A DNA stretch of 64,000 bases from Adiantum capillus-veneris (taxonomy: Eukaryota; Streptophyta; Polypodiopsida; Polypodiales; Pteridaceae), in assembly GCA_014529385.2 (NCBI GenBank), contig CM043967.1:129887182-129951181 (forward strand), in the 5' to 3' direction. Of this stretch, positions 13,218 to 24,283 are shown piece after piece (positions within the stretch are counted from its first letter, which is position 1; the number at the start of each line of letters is the position of its first letter). The notes below the pieces were generated by a model. The model was not told where the DNA came from and ran no database searches. It was given only the letters and a program-made list of their open reading frames with translations. The translations under genes were made by a program, and so were the position numbers.

Positions 13218-15395
13218 TTGATGAATTTGAGATCGGGCAGGAACCTCCAGAATAACCAACCAAAACAAGGGGAACCAGCAAGTGTCATATCAACCGAGGG
13301 AAGTGTAAACCAAAGTTGGGTGCAACCATTAGAGCCGATCTTTGAAGGAAGTGTCTCTGATACTTCTTCGGAGAGATCTTACGAGATTTTCACCAAACAC
13401 GTGGAACACCTGAACCTGAACAACAAAAAAAATATGGCAGCAGGATCATCAAACCCTTCCACCACAATGAAGCTATTGTTCATAAAATATCAGTACGACA
13501 ATGAGCAAGGTGCCAAGATCTACAAGGATGGAATGGACCGCTATTGTGTGAAGATAGAAGATAGACCTAGTGAGTTCAAGGACTTAGTGCCTGTGAGCTA
13601 TAGCGGAGATAGATATCTAGATAACGAGGGTACCATGTACTTGGTAGTCCTAAACCCTAACATTGTGGACAAGTGGGGTTTGATGGGTACCAAAGCCAAA
13701 GTAGATGAAGAACTTGAGGAGAAAGCACCAATAATAAACTTCCCTGATGCGAGGTTAAGAAGAGAAAATGAAACTACAAGGATCAACACTGATAACATCT
13801 ATGTGGGGCTATACAAATATAATAATGGGGAGCAGGATCTCTATTATAGATGTGAAGAACCCTACACTGGAGAGTTGACATACCGAAAAAGACTTTACGT
13901 CTTTACCTACACAGAGGGATCGGAAGTGAAAATTGCCGCTTACGACAAGTATGGGAGGCAATACTCAACAATGGGCAAGAAAGAATTAGAAGGATATACA
14001 TACTTTGGGGGACCACTACATCAGTATTATGTTACTTCTAGCTCACAAAGACCAGCACCAACAAATGGAGTGCAAAACCCAATGACAACAGGAGGACAAA
14101 GAACTCAGGTTGCTGACTCTTTCAGCCAACCTCCGTACTCGAAGCTTGGACCAATGGGATCATTACATTCCAGAGAGTCAATGGATACGAATCGAGGTAG
14201 TGCAGTTCCAATCCACACATATACCACTCCAGGTCCAAGGTTCGAAGCGGAACCATCACATTTACCTCCTAGTAGTAGATTCAGGGCAGGGGAACCGACA
14301 AGGGTAACCCATGAAGTCCATGATGCTAGAGAAGGCGTTAGCCGGGACACAGGAGCAATGAGATTGGTAGCCGACCATAGACGCATGAGACCATCTCAAG
14401 TAGCCAAGTGTATGCCAAAGAAGTATGGTGGTTCAGGAGATCCGTATGCCCATGTGTCACTCTTTAAGCAAGTCTTAAGAGCTGAGCAGATAACAGATTT
14501 CCATACACAATCCGAGGGATTTGGTCTTACTCTAGAAGGTACGGCATTGACATGGTTTCAACCATTGAACATAGGGGGATTCCATGACATTGACCATTTG
14601 CTAAGAGAGTTTGCTGAGGAATTCTCAAAACGAGGGATTAAGCACAATACGGTCTCACAAATATATGCTTTTAAACAGAGAGAACACGAAAAAGTGAAGG
14701 AAGCTTCACTTCGCTTCAAACAATACATTGAGAGATGTCCAGTACGTGAACGACCACAAGATGACAGAATATCTGTTCTCTTTATTGAGGGACTGAGAAA
14801 CGACACTCTCAAGAAGGACTTGCACTTGAAAGCTTGTACAAGTTTCGAGCAAGTAACGAGAGAGGCATTGTACTTAGTGGATAACTGTACGGTTTATGGA
14901 GAGGTGTCAGCGGATACAGATTTTGCATCCAGTAGCTCCTCCTCCGTAGCGAGCGAGACTACCACTAAAAAGAATGTTCAAACAACAACCATGCCAAATG
15001 TAGAGCAAATGATAGAAGAGGCTCTAAAAAGGATGGCACCATACCAAAAACCATTGCCAAAACCGCTGAAATGGTGTGCTATTGAGCAAAAATGGACAAA
15101 TCATCCAACAGAGGAGTGCTATTACAACAAAGGGTATGTAAGGGAGCGTCAGTATGCACCTCCTGCTCAATTAGCACCACCTCAGGTACATCCAGTATCT
15201 CGATACCCAACGGGAAATGTACCAGGACCTATGGGGATAAAAAGACCGCAACCGGTATTGGGACAACAACCACCTTTACCAGGAGCAAGACCAGTAAGCA
15301 TTAGATATGCACCAACCTTAGAGAAAAAAAAAAAAGAAAAAAAAAGAAAAGAAAGAAAAACAAAAATTATATTACAAGGGCAGTGTCTTACATGA
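13218..15395 (+). CDS. Element 2 Gag, truncated before the CCHC zinc knuckle
   Basis: An uninterrupted 725-codon ORF starting with two ATGs (MMNLRSGRNLQ). Residues about 1-290 form an N-terminal extension also found in Element 1. The retrotransposon-gag core spans about 380-555 (MRPSQVAKCMPKKYGG, LTWFQP, HNTVSQIYAFKQ, then LFIEGLRN). A plant-type C-x9-H-x4-C motif (CAIEQKWTNHPTEEC) lies near residues 621-636, followed by a Pro/Gln-rich tail. Just where Element 1 continues to its CX2CX4HX4C knuckle, this ORF enters an A-rich tract (15320-15361), reads Lys/Glu repeats and stops. It would build particles but lacks the canonical RNA-binding knuckle. Confidence 0.92.
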   Translation: MMNLRSGRNLQNNQPKQGEPASVISTEGSVNQSWVQPLEPIFEGSVSDTSSERSYEIFTKHVEHLNLNNKKNMAAGSSNPSTTMKLLFIKYQYDNEQGAKIYKDGMDRYCVKIEDRPSEFKDLVPVSYSGDRYLDNEGTMYLVVLNPNIVDKWGLMGTKAKVDEELEEKAPIINFPDARLRRENETTRINTDNIYVGLYKYNNGEQDLYYRCEEPYTGELTYRKRLYVFTYTEGSEVKIAAYDKYGRQYSTMGKKELEGYTYFGGPLHQYYVTSSSQRPAPTNGVQNPMTTGGQRTQVADSFSQPPYSKLGPMGSLHSRESMDTNRGSAVPIHTYTTPGPRFEAEPSHLPPSSRFRAGEPTRVTHEVHDAREGVSRDTGAMRLVADHRRMRPSQVAKCMPKKYGGSGDPYAHVSLFKQVLRAEQITDFHTQSEGFGLTLEGTALTWFQPLNIGGFHDIDHLLREFAEEFSKRGIKHNTVSQIYAFKQREHEKVKEASLRFKQYIERCPVRERPQDDRISVLFIEGLRNDTLKKDLHLKACTSFEQVTREALYLVDNCTVYGEVSADTDFASSSSSSVASETTTKKNVQTTTMPNVEQMIEEALKRMAPYQKPLPKPLKWCAIEQKWTNHPTEECYYNKGYVRERQYAPPAQLAPPQVHPVSRYPTGNVPGPMGIKRPQPVLGQQPPLPGARPVSIRYAPTLEKKKKEKKRKERKTKIILQGQCLT
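15320..15361 (+). repeat. A-rich tract at the end of Element 2 gag
   Basis: A runs broken by single Gs. It marks the point where similarity to Element 1 Gag ends, so it may be a recombination or retro-insertion junction. Confidence 0.8.
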
Positions 15396-16277
15396 TTTTG
15401 CAATTTTTATGTTTGATTGCGGATATTGATAATATTTATGCCCTTATATACCTTGTTTTGCAACAAGAAGAGATCAAATGATGAATTTGGGTCTCTAGAC
15501 GTGTAAATATCACGAAATAAGAGTGTTTTTGGAGCTAAAAAGTGGAAAAAAGTGGTAATCCAAGTCCAGAAATCACAAATAAGTGTATATTCATATACAT
15601 AGGGTTACCAGCTATTTATCGTGTATGTTTGGAAATTTTTGGCTTCAATTTGCTATTTTCCTTTATTTTTTATGATTTTCTTAATAAAAATAAAAGAAAA
15701 ATAAAAAAGCAGGTGAAATGAGATCGGAAAAAAGAAAAGAATAGACGGTGATGGTCCTAATGACAAGGGCAACCCATGGTAAAAATTGGGTACAATTCTG
15801 AAAAAGTTGCGGAAAGCCCGAAATGACAGAATTTTGGCAAAGTGGACAGATTTCTCAGAAACAGGTCAAACGGAGTCCAAATTGAGAAATTTCAAATCCT
15901 AAAGTGCATTTCACGACGAGATAGGAGCACATGTCAAAGTTGGTAACAAGTGATCTGGGAAGTCCGAAGTTAAGTATTTTTCACTTCACTTTCAAGCTCA
16001 TTTCCACTATTACCTTCTTGGAGAGAGCAAAGAGCACACAGGAGCATCCAACCTTCTACGGTCTTCTACGACTGCTACGAGAGCTCAGAGGACACCAGAC
16101 ATGAGAGGTAGACTTGTTGCCATAAGCTTTTGAGGCTTATCATTAACTTTTGTTGCGAAAACTGACCAAAACCAAGAAACAAGAGCAGACGGGGAATGGG
16201 GAGGAACGCTAGGTAGTGGCACAACCGCCTAACCAAACCTTGCAAGAACTTAGAGGTGGGTTACCCTAGAATAGAAG
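15396..16277 (+). other. Element 2 spacer between gag and ORF2
   Basis: 880 bp without a supported ORF, AT-rich in its first half. In an autonomous relative this position would hold protease and pol; nothing resembling them was seen. Confidence 0.6.
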
Positions 16278-18575
16278 ATGGGTTTCTAACACTCAAAGCT
16301 CGAGGAAGAACAGCCTGAAGTATCCAAGAGGGCGTCCACAAGAGCACGCAGGAAACTAGAAATAGTTTCAGAACCTGAAGAGGATGTGGATGAGCCGCGT
16401 ATGAAGAAAGCAAAGAAGAAGGTTGCTCCCAAGCAAACCAAAAGTCAGAAAGCGGCAAGAATGGAAAGACTGGTGGAGCAGTTTAGAGCTGAAAGAGCTC
16501 TAAAGGGTGACTTTGAAGAAAAGTGGGTGCCAGACCCCACTAAAGTCGGAACTAGCTCAGCCAGGCCACATGTTGATCAATATGATCAATATATTAGAGC
16601 TTATGAGGAGTCAGAGGCTATACTGGAGCAGCAACCTGTCGAGCCATACACTGAAGAGGAAGTACAGCTTTTAAAAGCTGAGCTGAAAAAGGACGACAAG
16701 GGGAAGAAGAAAGTAGATGAGTCTACTGAACCTCAAGAGAAAGACGGGCAAGCAAACAAAGGGAAAGCCAAGATGACTGAGGACAATCAGCCCTCCTTTA
16801 CTGATGTACCAAGCCCGAAGAAGACGGAAATCATTGTGGAAGAGACCACAATAGAGATGGACATGGCTGCTATGGAAAAGCCGGAGGCCGGGACCAAAGA
16901 AAAGGAGATAGATCCAATTCAGCAAAAGAAAAACGATTATGAGGATCTGGTAGCGATAGGGTACACTGAAGAAGAGGCCCTTGAGGAAGTCTATGGGATT
17001 CCCCTACAAAAACAAGATGATCGGAGAGGGACAGAGGAAAAAATAAAGAGTACAAAAGAGAGTGAAGAGAAACTGGACGAGCAAAATGTACTAGAAGAGC
17101 CGAAGCCAGTGGAGGTGGTGGCAGAAAAAGCTTTAGAGTTGACAGATGAAGATGAAAAAGACATGCACATGGTGCATGAACTGCTCAGCAAGATCAAAGA
17201 AAGATCCAAAGCAAAGGAAGTGGAGATTGAGACAGCCAAACAAAGGGAAGCCGAGTTGCAGAGGAAATTAGAGAATGCTATGACTGAATCTGAAAGTCAT
17301 AAAGCATCACTCTACGACGCGGAAAATGAGAGAGACGGCTTGATACTCCAGCTAGCCGAGGCTTCAAGAGAAGTAACAAGTGCACAGGAAGCAAGGGAGC
17401 GGATGGAAGACGACTTGGAGGCGGCTAAAGATGAGCTCATTGAGCTAAGGGAAAGAGTCGAGCTCCAAGAAAGAACAATCACTAGACTCAGGACTACCCC
17501 TAGAGCTAGCAGAGCAGGAACCGAACAAGAGGGAGCTCTTGTACCAGCTCTGGAAGACCAGGTCCGAAGCTTACAAAGAGAGCTAAGATTAGAGCAAGTG
17601 CAAAGGTTGCACATTGCGGAGGGATCATTGGCAGCAGAGGAGAGGCTCACTTTAGAAAATCAAACACTAAGAACAGAGAATGAGACCCTCCGCAAACAGC
17701 TCCAAGATCTACAAGAGCAACAAAGAAGAGAGACAGAGACACCACAAGAAGAATCAGGTGGAGCAGCCATAGAGCTACCAGAAACTGGAGAGGCAACCCC
17801 AATTGAAGATCCAGCCCCAGTTCACGAGGTGGCCTCGACTTCAGGAATCTCTGAAGAAGAAGAACAAAGGCTCCATGACCAAATAGAAAAGTCAGCCGAG
17901 GAGAGTGCCAAGGCGGAAATGGAATGGGAGAGGAGACTCCTAATCTCCATTAGACTTCAGGGACTAGACACAAAAGTGCTCCATGAAGAGTGGATGCAAC
18001 CCAGCCTGCCTTTCCCTTTGATGAAGTTTGAAGTGATAAAAACGAAAAAGAGAATAGAGGAGGAGCAGTATGTCGCTCTTTACGAAGGCGACATCACAAA
18101 AGAGGAACAATCAAAGAAGATTGTAGATTCGCAGCCTAGATGGAGGAAAGGTTGGCTGAACAAATACCCAGCCTACCTCATCTACTTGGTAGAGGCACCA
18201 AAGGAGATTCGGGAGGATGCAACCTTCTGCCCGGTGCCAAGAGTCAGAAGCTGGAAAGAGCATGGCAGGATTGCAGAAAAGAAGCCAAATTGGCTTAATT
18301 ACCCCAGGATGCCAGGACCAAAGGCAGGAGAGAGAATAGGTAAAGCCTACATGGTGAAAACCCTAACGGGCACCATCAAGCTCTTTACTGGCTCTCCTGA
18401 CCTTTCGTGTCAGATGCTCAAGAAAATTTGCAGGACTCTCTTAGCTTGCATTGAAGTGTTCGCGCCAGATAAAGCCACGACCTCGAGTCTACTGTCGACG
18501 GCCGACACAGTGACTGATATGATGTATGATCTTTCATTGCAGCCTTCTCCAAAAGTGTTGCACCTCCTATACTAG
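16278..18575 (+). CDS. Element 2 ORF2, coiled-coil protein of unknown function
   Basis: The frame is open from 16290 to 18575. The ATG at 16278 is in frame but meets TAA at its fourth codon, so the usable start is probably the ATG at 16401. The N-terminus is strongly basic (KRASTRARRK, then MKKAKKKVAPKQTKSQ), like a nuclear localisation signal. An acidic, Lys/Glu-rich region follows, then a long heptad-type coiled coil at roughly residues 255-460 of the 16386 frame. The final 200 residues look globular, with Trp and Pro (PRWRKGWLNKYPAYLIYLVE). I recognise no family. Its place instead of pol suggests a structural or RNA-binding partner of Gag, or a relative of the extra ORF found after integrase in plant gypsy elements; both are inference. 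Confidence 0.8.
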
Positions 18576-18750
18576 AGGATTATGTTTTTGCCTAGCTTCC
18601 ACATGCAAACATGCGAAGAAGCTTTCTACACCGGCTTTTTCACCCACAAAAGTAAAATATTCGGCCCAACCTTGACCATCGGCAACCTACGATACGAATC
18701 ACATTTGCAGATGCTCAAGACGACAGGACTTTATTGACCAAGCATAAAAG

Positions 18751-18770
18751 TCATGTCAGGGACGACATGA
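18751..18770 (+). other. Small hairpin before the polypurine tract
   Basis: TCATGTC and GACATGA can pair across a 6-nt loop, ending five bases before the polypurine tract of Element 2. Confidence 0.5.
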
Positions 18771-18774
18771 ACGC

Positions 18775-18786
18775 AGAGGGGGGGAG
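18775..18786 (+). other. Element 2 polypurine tract
   Basis: AGAGGGGGGGAG directly abuts the 3' LTR TGTT, the expected plus-strand primer site. Confidence 0.9.
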
Positions 18787-19084
18787 TGTTAAGCCAGCAG
18801 AGCCAGCAGAGGATCACACCCACATTTTTGCTCACACTCATCATTTTTGTAACCATTGGTTGTAATAAATGTCTTTTCGACATTGATTTTGATTGGAGCC
18901 ATTCATTAAGTAACGGGACTCAATTGAGTTTCCAGCTTATAATTCTGAAGTAGCTTCACTCGCTGATGTAATTAGTTAGAGATGTTCTCACCTCCAAGGC
19001 TGAGGTATATAAGCCAAAGTTTTTGTAACCTAAGGAGATTCAGTTTTATTAATCAAAGTGAGTTTTTGAGCGCCGTGACTGTGT

Positions 19085-19177
<93 letters not shown>

Positions 19178-19801
19178 TTATCTACTTGCTACGCGAGCTA
19201 CGGAGCCGCCATTGGAGAAGCGACACCGCCATTGTGTTAGCAACGGCGAGAGCTACGCTCTGATACCAAGAGTGCGCGCTATCGGCTTCTATGTGTGGTA
19301 AGTTCCTACGAGCTTCGGTGTGAGTTTTCTTCCAACTCGTGTGTCGGAATAGAGCGTGCAGCATATCTATAGAACCACAACGAGTAGAGCTACACATTAG
19401 TACCATCGGGGTCAAGTTTCGGGCACCTGTATTTTTCGGCCTGTCTTCATATGCGTTTACCGTACGGAGTGATTATAGGTTGATTTTGCAGTTCAAGTCT
19501 TTAGGGTGTTGTTCTTACCTAATGTATATACTTCCTCTTGAGTTTGAGATCGATTCAATGATTCAAGATCCTGTTTCGTATAGCATTCGTTCGTAGTACG
19601 GATTTCAGTCACTTGCGTATTTTAGAACTTAGATTTGATTTCCTTAGTAGTGATTGTCATTAGAAGGTCGAGTAGGTGATTTGACACCCACCTAGTTGTT
19701 TCCATGCGCCTGCGGGTCAAGCTCCGTCCTCGTCTGACAAATTCTGTTGTTGGTTGAGTTCTCGCTATTTAGCTTCCGCTAGCGGCGTAACCGCCTTAAC
19801 A
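18787..19801 (+). mobile_element. Element 2 3' LTR
   Basis: 1015 bp, TGTTAAGCC...CCTTAACA, nearly identical to the 5' LTR. TATA is at 19006-19012 and the GA tract at 19087-19175. Confidence 0.95.
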
Positions 19802-20080
19802 TCCACTATGCAATCTGACATCGTTATGGCATAAATACCCTTAAACATCTAAGACCTCTGATGTTGCATTAAAATAGTTGCACACATTTTATTTTTTTCA
19901 AGGATCATTCAATCAAACAAGAGCTATGAGTTGTTCAATACAAGTAACACTAATTTTGATGAGTCTAATCAATTAAAGGCATGTGCAAGTAGAAGAGGAT
20001 AAAAATAATATAAAAAAAACATTTACAAAAATGAACTACTTAGCTGTTGATGATCAAGATTTTTAATTTTTGGAGCGTAG
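19802..20080. other. No gene recognised
   Basis: AT-rich sequence between Element 2 and the next PBS. If the LTR at 20099 is real, this is the start of its internal region on the minus strand, cut by Element 2. Confidence 0.5.
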
Positions 20081-20575
20081 CCTATGCTCTGATACCACTG
20101 CTGCAAACGGGAGCGCGGAGCAAAATACTCAAAATAACACACAACAAGCCATAAAGGAACAAATCTACATACCTGTCGACTCTCGCACTTCCATAATCAA
20201 GCTCGATACGAACAAAGAGAGACAAAGAGTGGGAGAGAGCAAGAAAGCACGTGCAAATGCACCTCCTAGAGCGGAGTGCCACACCGGCACGACAAGAGAG
20301 AAGAGAGGGGGAGAGAAGAAACACACAAGCACTGGGTGCAATCTCCCCCCGTGCAAGAGTGACCATTTCCCTCTTGCACGTGTTTGATTTATAGATTTCT
20401 TGAATGATCAATGTGAGTACAAACTGGCTGACCGGTCATAAATGGCCAAAGCTCATAAAAGAGCACTTGAATAATAAAATGTACAAAATGTATATTTGTT
20501 CGCATAGGCTTAGATCAGTCAAGCCTTTTCCACCTGTCAGTTGCAAATGAATAGTAGAATATCAATTCCATAACA
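20081..20575 (-). mobile_element. Possible LTR with initiator-Met-type PBS
   Basis: The minus strand reads TGGTATCAGAGC at 20086-20097, the classic PBS complementary to initiator methionine tRNA. It sits one base inside a candidate LTR (20099-20575) whose plus-strand ends are TGCTGCAAAC and CCATAACA. A minus-strand TATAAA lies at 20388-20393. No internal coding region remains, so the superfamily (Copia or gypsy) cannot be told. The outer end is inferred. Confidence 0.5.
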
Positions 20576-20770
20576 GGGGCACCATGGTTTAACTGCATAG
20601 CTGCCAATATGAAATTCCCTGAAACGAGAATCTACTTTACCTACAGAGAAAAGAGCATGTACATGGATGCTAATGAGTTGGGGAACACCATATCCCTAGT
20701 AAATACGCTTGCTTTTGATAAGTCAATGAAAAGCTCTATTTTTGCGTATATGATTTTTGTTAGAGAATCT

Positions 20771-21600
20771 GTATAGATTCTAATGTTTTCACAAGTAGCA
20801 ATAAAGGGAATGAGGAAGAATTAGAGTTGTCTAATTTCCTAAATGGATTCCAAGATGTTTATATTGATGACATCGCTAGTGAGCTACCTCCAAAACGAGG
20901 GGATGATGACCATGCAATAGAGCTTCTACTAGGAAGCTCATGGCCTAATAAACCTCCTTATTGAGTTTCACAAGCTTAACAAGAGGAGATCATGAGGCAA
21001 GTGCATGAAATGGTGGAAAAGGGGATGGTGAGACCTAGCTGCTCTCCATTCTGTTCACCACTACTTTTAGTGCAAAAGAAAGATGGCACATATCACTTGT
21101 GTGGCCACTATAGAGCACAAAATATGATCACTATATAATAAATAAATAAATCCCATGCCGTGGGTAGAAGATCTATTTGATAAGGTACAAGTTTTGGCCT
21201 GACAAATGCTCTAGCCACATTAGAATATGTATAGATTCTAATGTTTTCACAAGTAGCAATAAAGGGCATCAGGAGGAATTAGAGTTGTCTAATTTCCTAA
21301 ATGGATTCCAAGATGTTTATATTGATGACATCCCTAGTGAGCCACCTCCAAAACAAGGGGATGATGACCATGCAATAGAGCTTCTACTAGGAAGCTCACC
21401 GCCTAATAAACCTCCTTACTGAATTTCACAAGATTAACAAGAGGAGATCATGAGGCAAGTGCATGAAATGGTGGAAAAAGGGATGGTGAGGCCTAGCTCC
21501 TCTCCATTCTATTCACCAGTACTTTTAGTGCAAAAGAAAGATGGCCCATATCACATGTGTGTCGACTATAGAGCACTAAATAGGATCACTGTATAATAAA
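20771..21600 (+). pseudogene. Duplicated gypsy reverse transcriptase fragment
   Basis: Two direct copies, 458 bp apart (20771 and 21229), each encode the RT-proximal block LSNFLNGFQDVYIDDI followed by a KKDG-containing start of RT. The first copy jumps from the FDKVQ region directly to a [10 protein letters not shown]-like box, so an internal RT deletion lies between them. The closest relative in the window is Element 5 (43398-42692). Stops occur in both copies. Confidence 0.7.
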
Positions 21601-21604
21601 TTCT

Positions 21605-21735
21605 TCAAAATCAAGCGTGATCATCAACACAAACAGGTGCTTCTTGCCCATTAGCATTGCCCCTTGTCTTTGTTTTTGCATCCATGTTTGTCTGCTTTAA
21701 ATGTGATTGGTAGCACAATATTCCGCACATTTGCT
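21605..21735 (+). repeat. Repeat shared with 38815-38943
   Basis: About 120 bp beginning TTCTTCAAAATCAAGC and including CAACACAAACAGGTGCTTCT match the end of the Element 4 3' LTR. The match fades at a CACA/AACA end in both copies, so this may be an LTR remnant of that family. Confidence 0.65.
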
Positions 21736-21845
21736 TAGATTAAGCATTAGATTCTATATAATTTTATGTCATAATCCCTTGTCTAGGTTTCAGAATCAAG
21801 TAGTTTGACTAAGCTAGTTTGACCAAGTTAGGAGTTAGAGATCTT

Positions 21846-21999
21846 CTCTTAATACCATGGGGAATGCCTCCCTAATAATCAATGGTTACTTTAGGTTCTT
21901 AATCCGATTTAGGCAACATTGTGGGCTTAGTCCCTATTGACCTTTAGCTTAAGTATTATAAAGGGAGTTTACTAGCGTGATGAGCCTGGGAGGGCAACA
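21846..21999 (-). repeat. LTR-tip/pol chimeric fragment shared with 43362-43540
   Basis: The minus strand starts TGTTGCCCTCCCAGG, contains a TATAATACTT-like box and runs into the Element 5-type sequence just upstream of RT. The other copy (43362-43540) has the same arrangement plus a short extra segment. Confidence 0.65.
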
Positions 22000-24148
22000 A
22001 ATCCTGAAGGAGGAGATGGAGGAGAGTCATTATCATCATGATGCCTATCTGCTGGTTCATCCTCCCTCTCTTCATCCTTCTCTTTTGCTTTCTCAGAATC
22101 CTCATCGAGGTCATTCTGCTTATCAATATAGTCAAGAATAGCATGATTTGCCAAAGCACTTTTATATTCAGAAAGTTTATCCTGCAAATCACTTTGCATT
22201 GTTCCATGAGCGCCCTCAGATTATCCATATTGAAGACAGCGTTGCCTTCTGGATTCAGTATATCAGCCAAATTATTGTATATGTATCTTTCTGTTAAAGA
22301 GGCTTTCGATGCAGTGTGGTTGGTCAGCAATGAGTTGAAATCAACTCTCTTCATGCTCAACATAGTTTCAAATCTGTCAGCAGCTCTCCCAGCCTCTGCC
22401 TTTTCTTCATTTAACTGCCTCATCTTAAACTCAAGCTTTGACAGATTTCCTTCTAATGTGTGAATTGGCATGGCCAAGTGATTTTCAAGAATACTATGCC
22501 GTAATGATTGTGCCCTTATATCTTGTTTCAATTTTTCCACTTGCTCATCACTGTTCCTCATTTCAACTTTTAACTTGGTCACTTCATCATTAGACGCTGA
22601 GGCATCCAATACTTGTCCCAAAGCGTGGACAATTGTATTCCAGGATGACGGGATAAGCACTGAGCAGCCATCATTGACCGTCGTTGGGTCAGAGGCAACT
22701 GGCTCAGAAACTGTAACAGGAGCCATATATGGTAATATGGTAAAGTCAGGTTTGTGTAGGACTAATCGTCGAGTGAGCAGATGAGTCTGCAGTTGTTGTA
22801 ATCTATCCTTCTTGGTTAAGGCTAAAGCCAATTCACTGAAAGGGATAGGACTTTTACTAATTGGGGTAGCAGGTGCTGGACCTTTTCCCTTATCGGTATG
22901 AACTACCGACTGCTCAGCACTAGTCCTGTCTGGCTGGTCTTTGTCTGCACTGGTGTTTACTGAACTCTGGCCTGCATGCTGGCTGGTCCCAACAATAAGC
23001 TTTACTAGAGGCTGGTCTGCCTGGCCAATTGAAGTCTGGTCTACTAGAGATTTCTCAGTAGACACGGTTTTGACCTGACTTTCTAACTGCTTCAAGAAAG
23101 CACTGCTCTTAGCCAATGTAGTTTTTGGTTTCTTGGAACTACCAGCTTCCTCCTGCGTGGCCTTTCTCTTCTGTTCAGTGAGAGCTAACTGATTACCTGG
23201 GGTTTCTTCATCTGAGGATAAATCAACATTGTTAGTTGCTGGAATGGGTCTTTGACTCCAAGCCATCCGTACCTAGTCATGAGCAACAGGAGAAGTTGCC
23301 CAGTAAAGAAACTGGCAGACATACCAGGCTTTGAAAATAGTCTGAGACTTCAACTTAGCAGTCTGTTGAAGCACATTATGTGACAGAATCTGACATATAA
23401 TGATTGAAGCCGTGGCATCTAATCTCTTTGCCAGTAGCATAGCAAACAATAAACATATGTTGGGTTATTTTTCAGACTCATAGCCTCAACCTCAAATCGA
23501 TAAGCAACGGGGATGTCCAGTCCTGCTATTGAAACACCTTGTGCATTGGCCTTGCGTTTCTTCTTGGCTGCATCACCTTCCTTCAGAGCTACACTTATTT
23601 GTTCTGCAGTTGCCACAGTCGGCTTCGGCTTGTTTGGCATCGTGAAAGCAAAAGAAATGATGTCCGGAGTTACTGACAATTTCTTACCATATACTATCGT
23701 GCTGCCTTCATCGACATTGAAGGAATCAAGAACCTATCTAATGATAGCCGTGTCAAACTCAATTCTTGTGGCTTGCACAATCACTTGCAAATCCCACAGT
23801 CGTAGCAATGCCTCTGCTTGCTCGATAAACACATACCACTGTATCTTACTATGGGGAATTAGTGGTAGAGAGGCTTTAGCGGCGGCAATAATTGGGTTTC
23901 CTCTATGGTTTCCTGCATCTTTTTCGACATTTTCTTCCAACCCATACAATGTGAAGATGATGTATAAGTAGTAGAAGAAGAATTACTTGAACAGTTGCTT
24001 CGGGCAAAGAAGTTTGTGGTTGTAGTGAAGAAGCTTCAAAGCTCGGCGATGGTGAATGTGTGACAACAGGCAGACGTCGCGCAGGAGACTTATGAGAAAA
24101 AATGCCTACTTGCCTTACTGTTATGCGCATTCTCGCCAGAAGCTCCAC
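22000..24148 (-). pseudogene. Element 3 extra ORF downstream of integrase (coiled coil)
   Basis: Several segments of one frame-broken protein. The N-terminal part (24148-23419) contains YGKKLSVTPDIISFAF and IPVAYRFEVEAMSLKN, which recalls the 'putative plant transposon protein' domain often seen in plant gypsy elements; that is a weak match from memory. The C-terminal part (23266-22000) is Ser/Lys-rich, then a coiled coil, then a Glu/Asp-rich tail. A shift near 22195 moves the true C-terminus to another frame, and the fragment at 21999 truncates it. It is collinear with pol and on the same strand, so it is best read as the element's own 3' ORF. Confidence 0.6.
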
Positions 24149-24283
24149 TACTTATCGTTCCTAGAGTTTGTGCATTGCTAATGATGTGGCATACATGCAC
24201 TGGCTAATACACTCCATGTTCTTTGAAATGATTATCATAGACAGTCCGACTGGCCCTTTTTCCCATAAAAACTGATACTGTCT

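Noticed and set aside
16671-17650. Minus-strand Ser/Leu-rich ORFs opposite Element 2 ORF2
   Set aside because: Shadows of the Glu/Lys-rich coiled-coil coding strand.
22000-24148. Extra ORF of Element 3 as an envelope gene
   Set aside because: No signal peptide, transmembrane segment or furin-like site is visible; it is coiled coil and charged.
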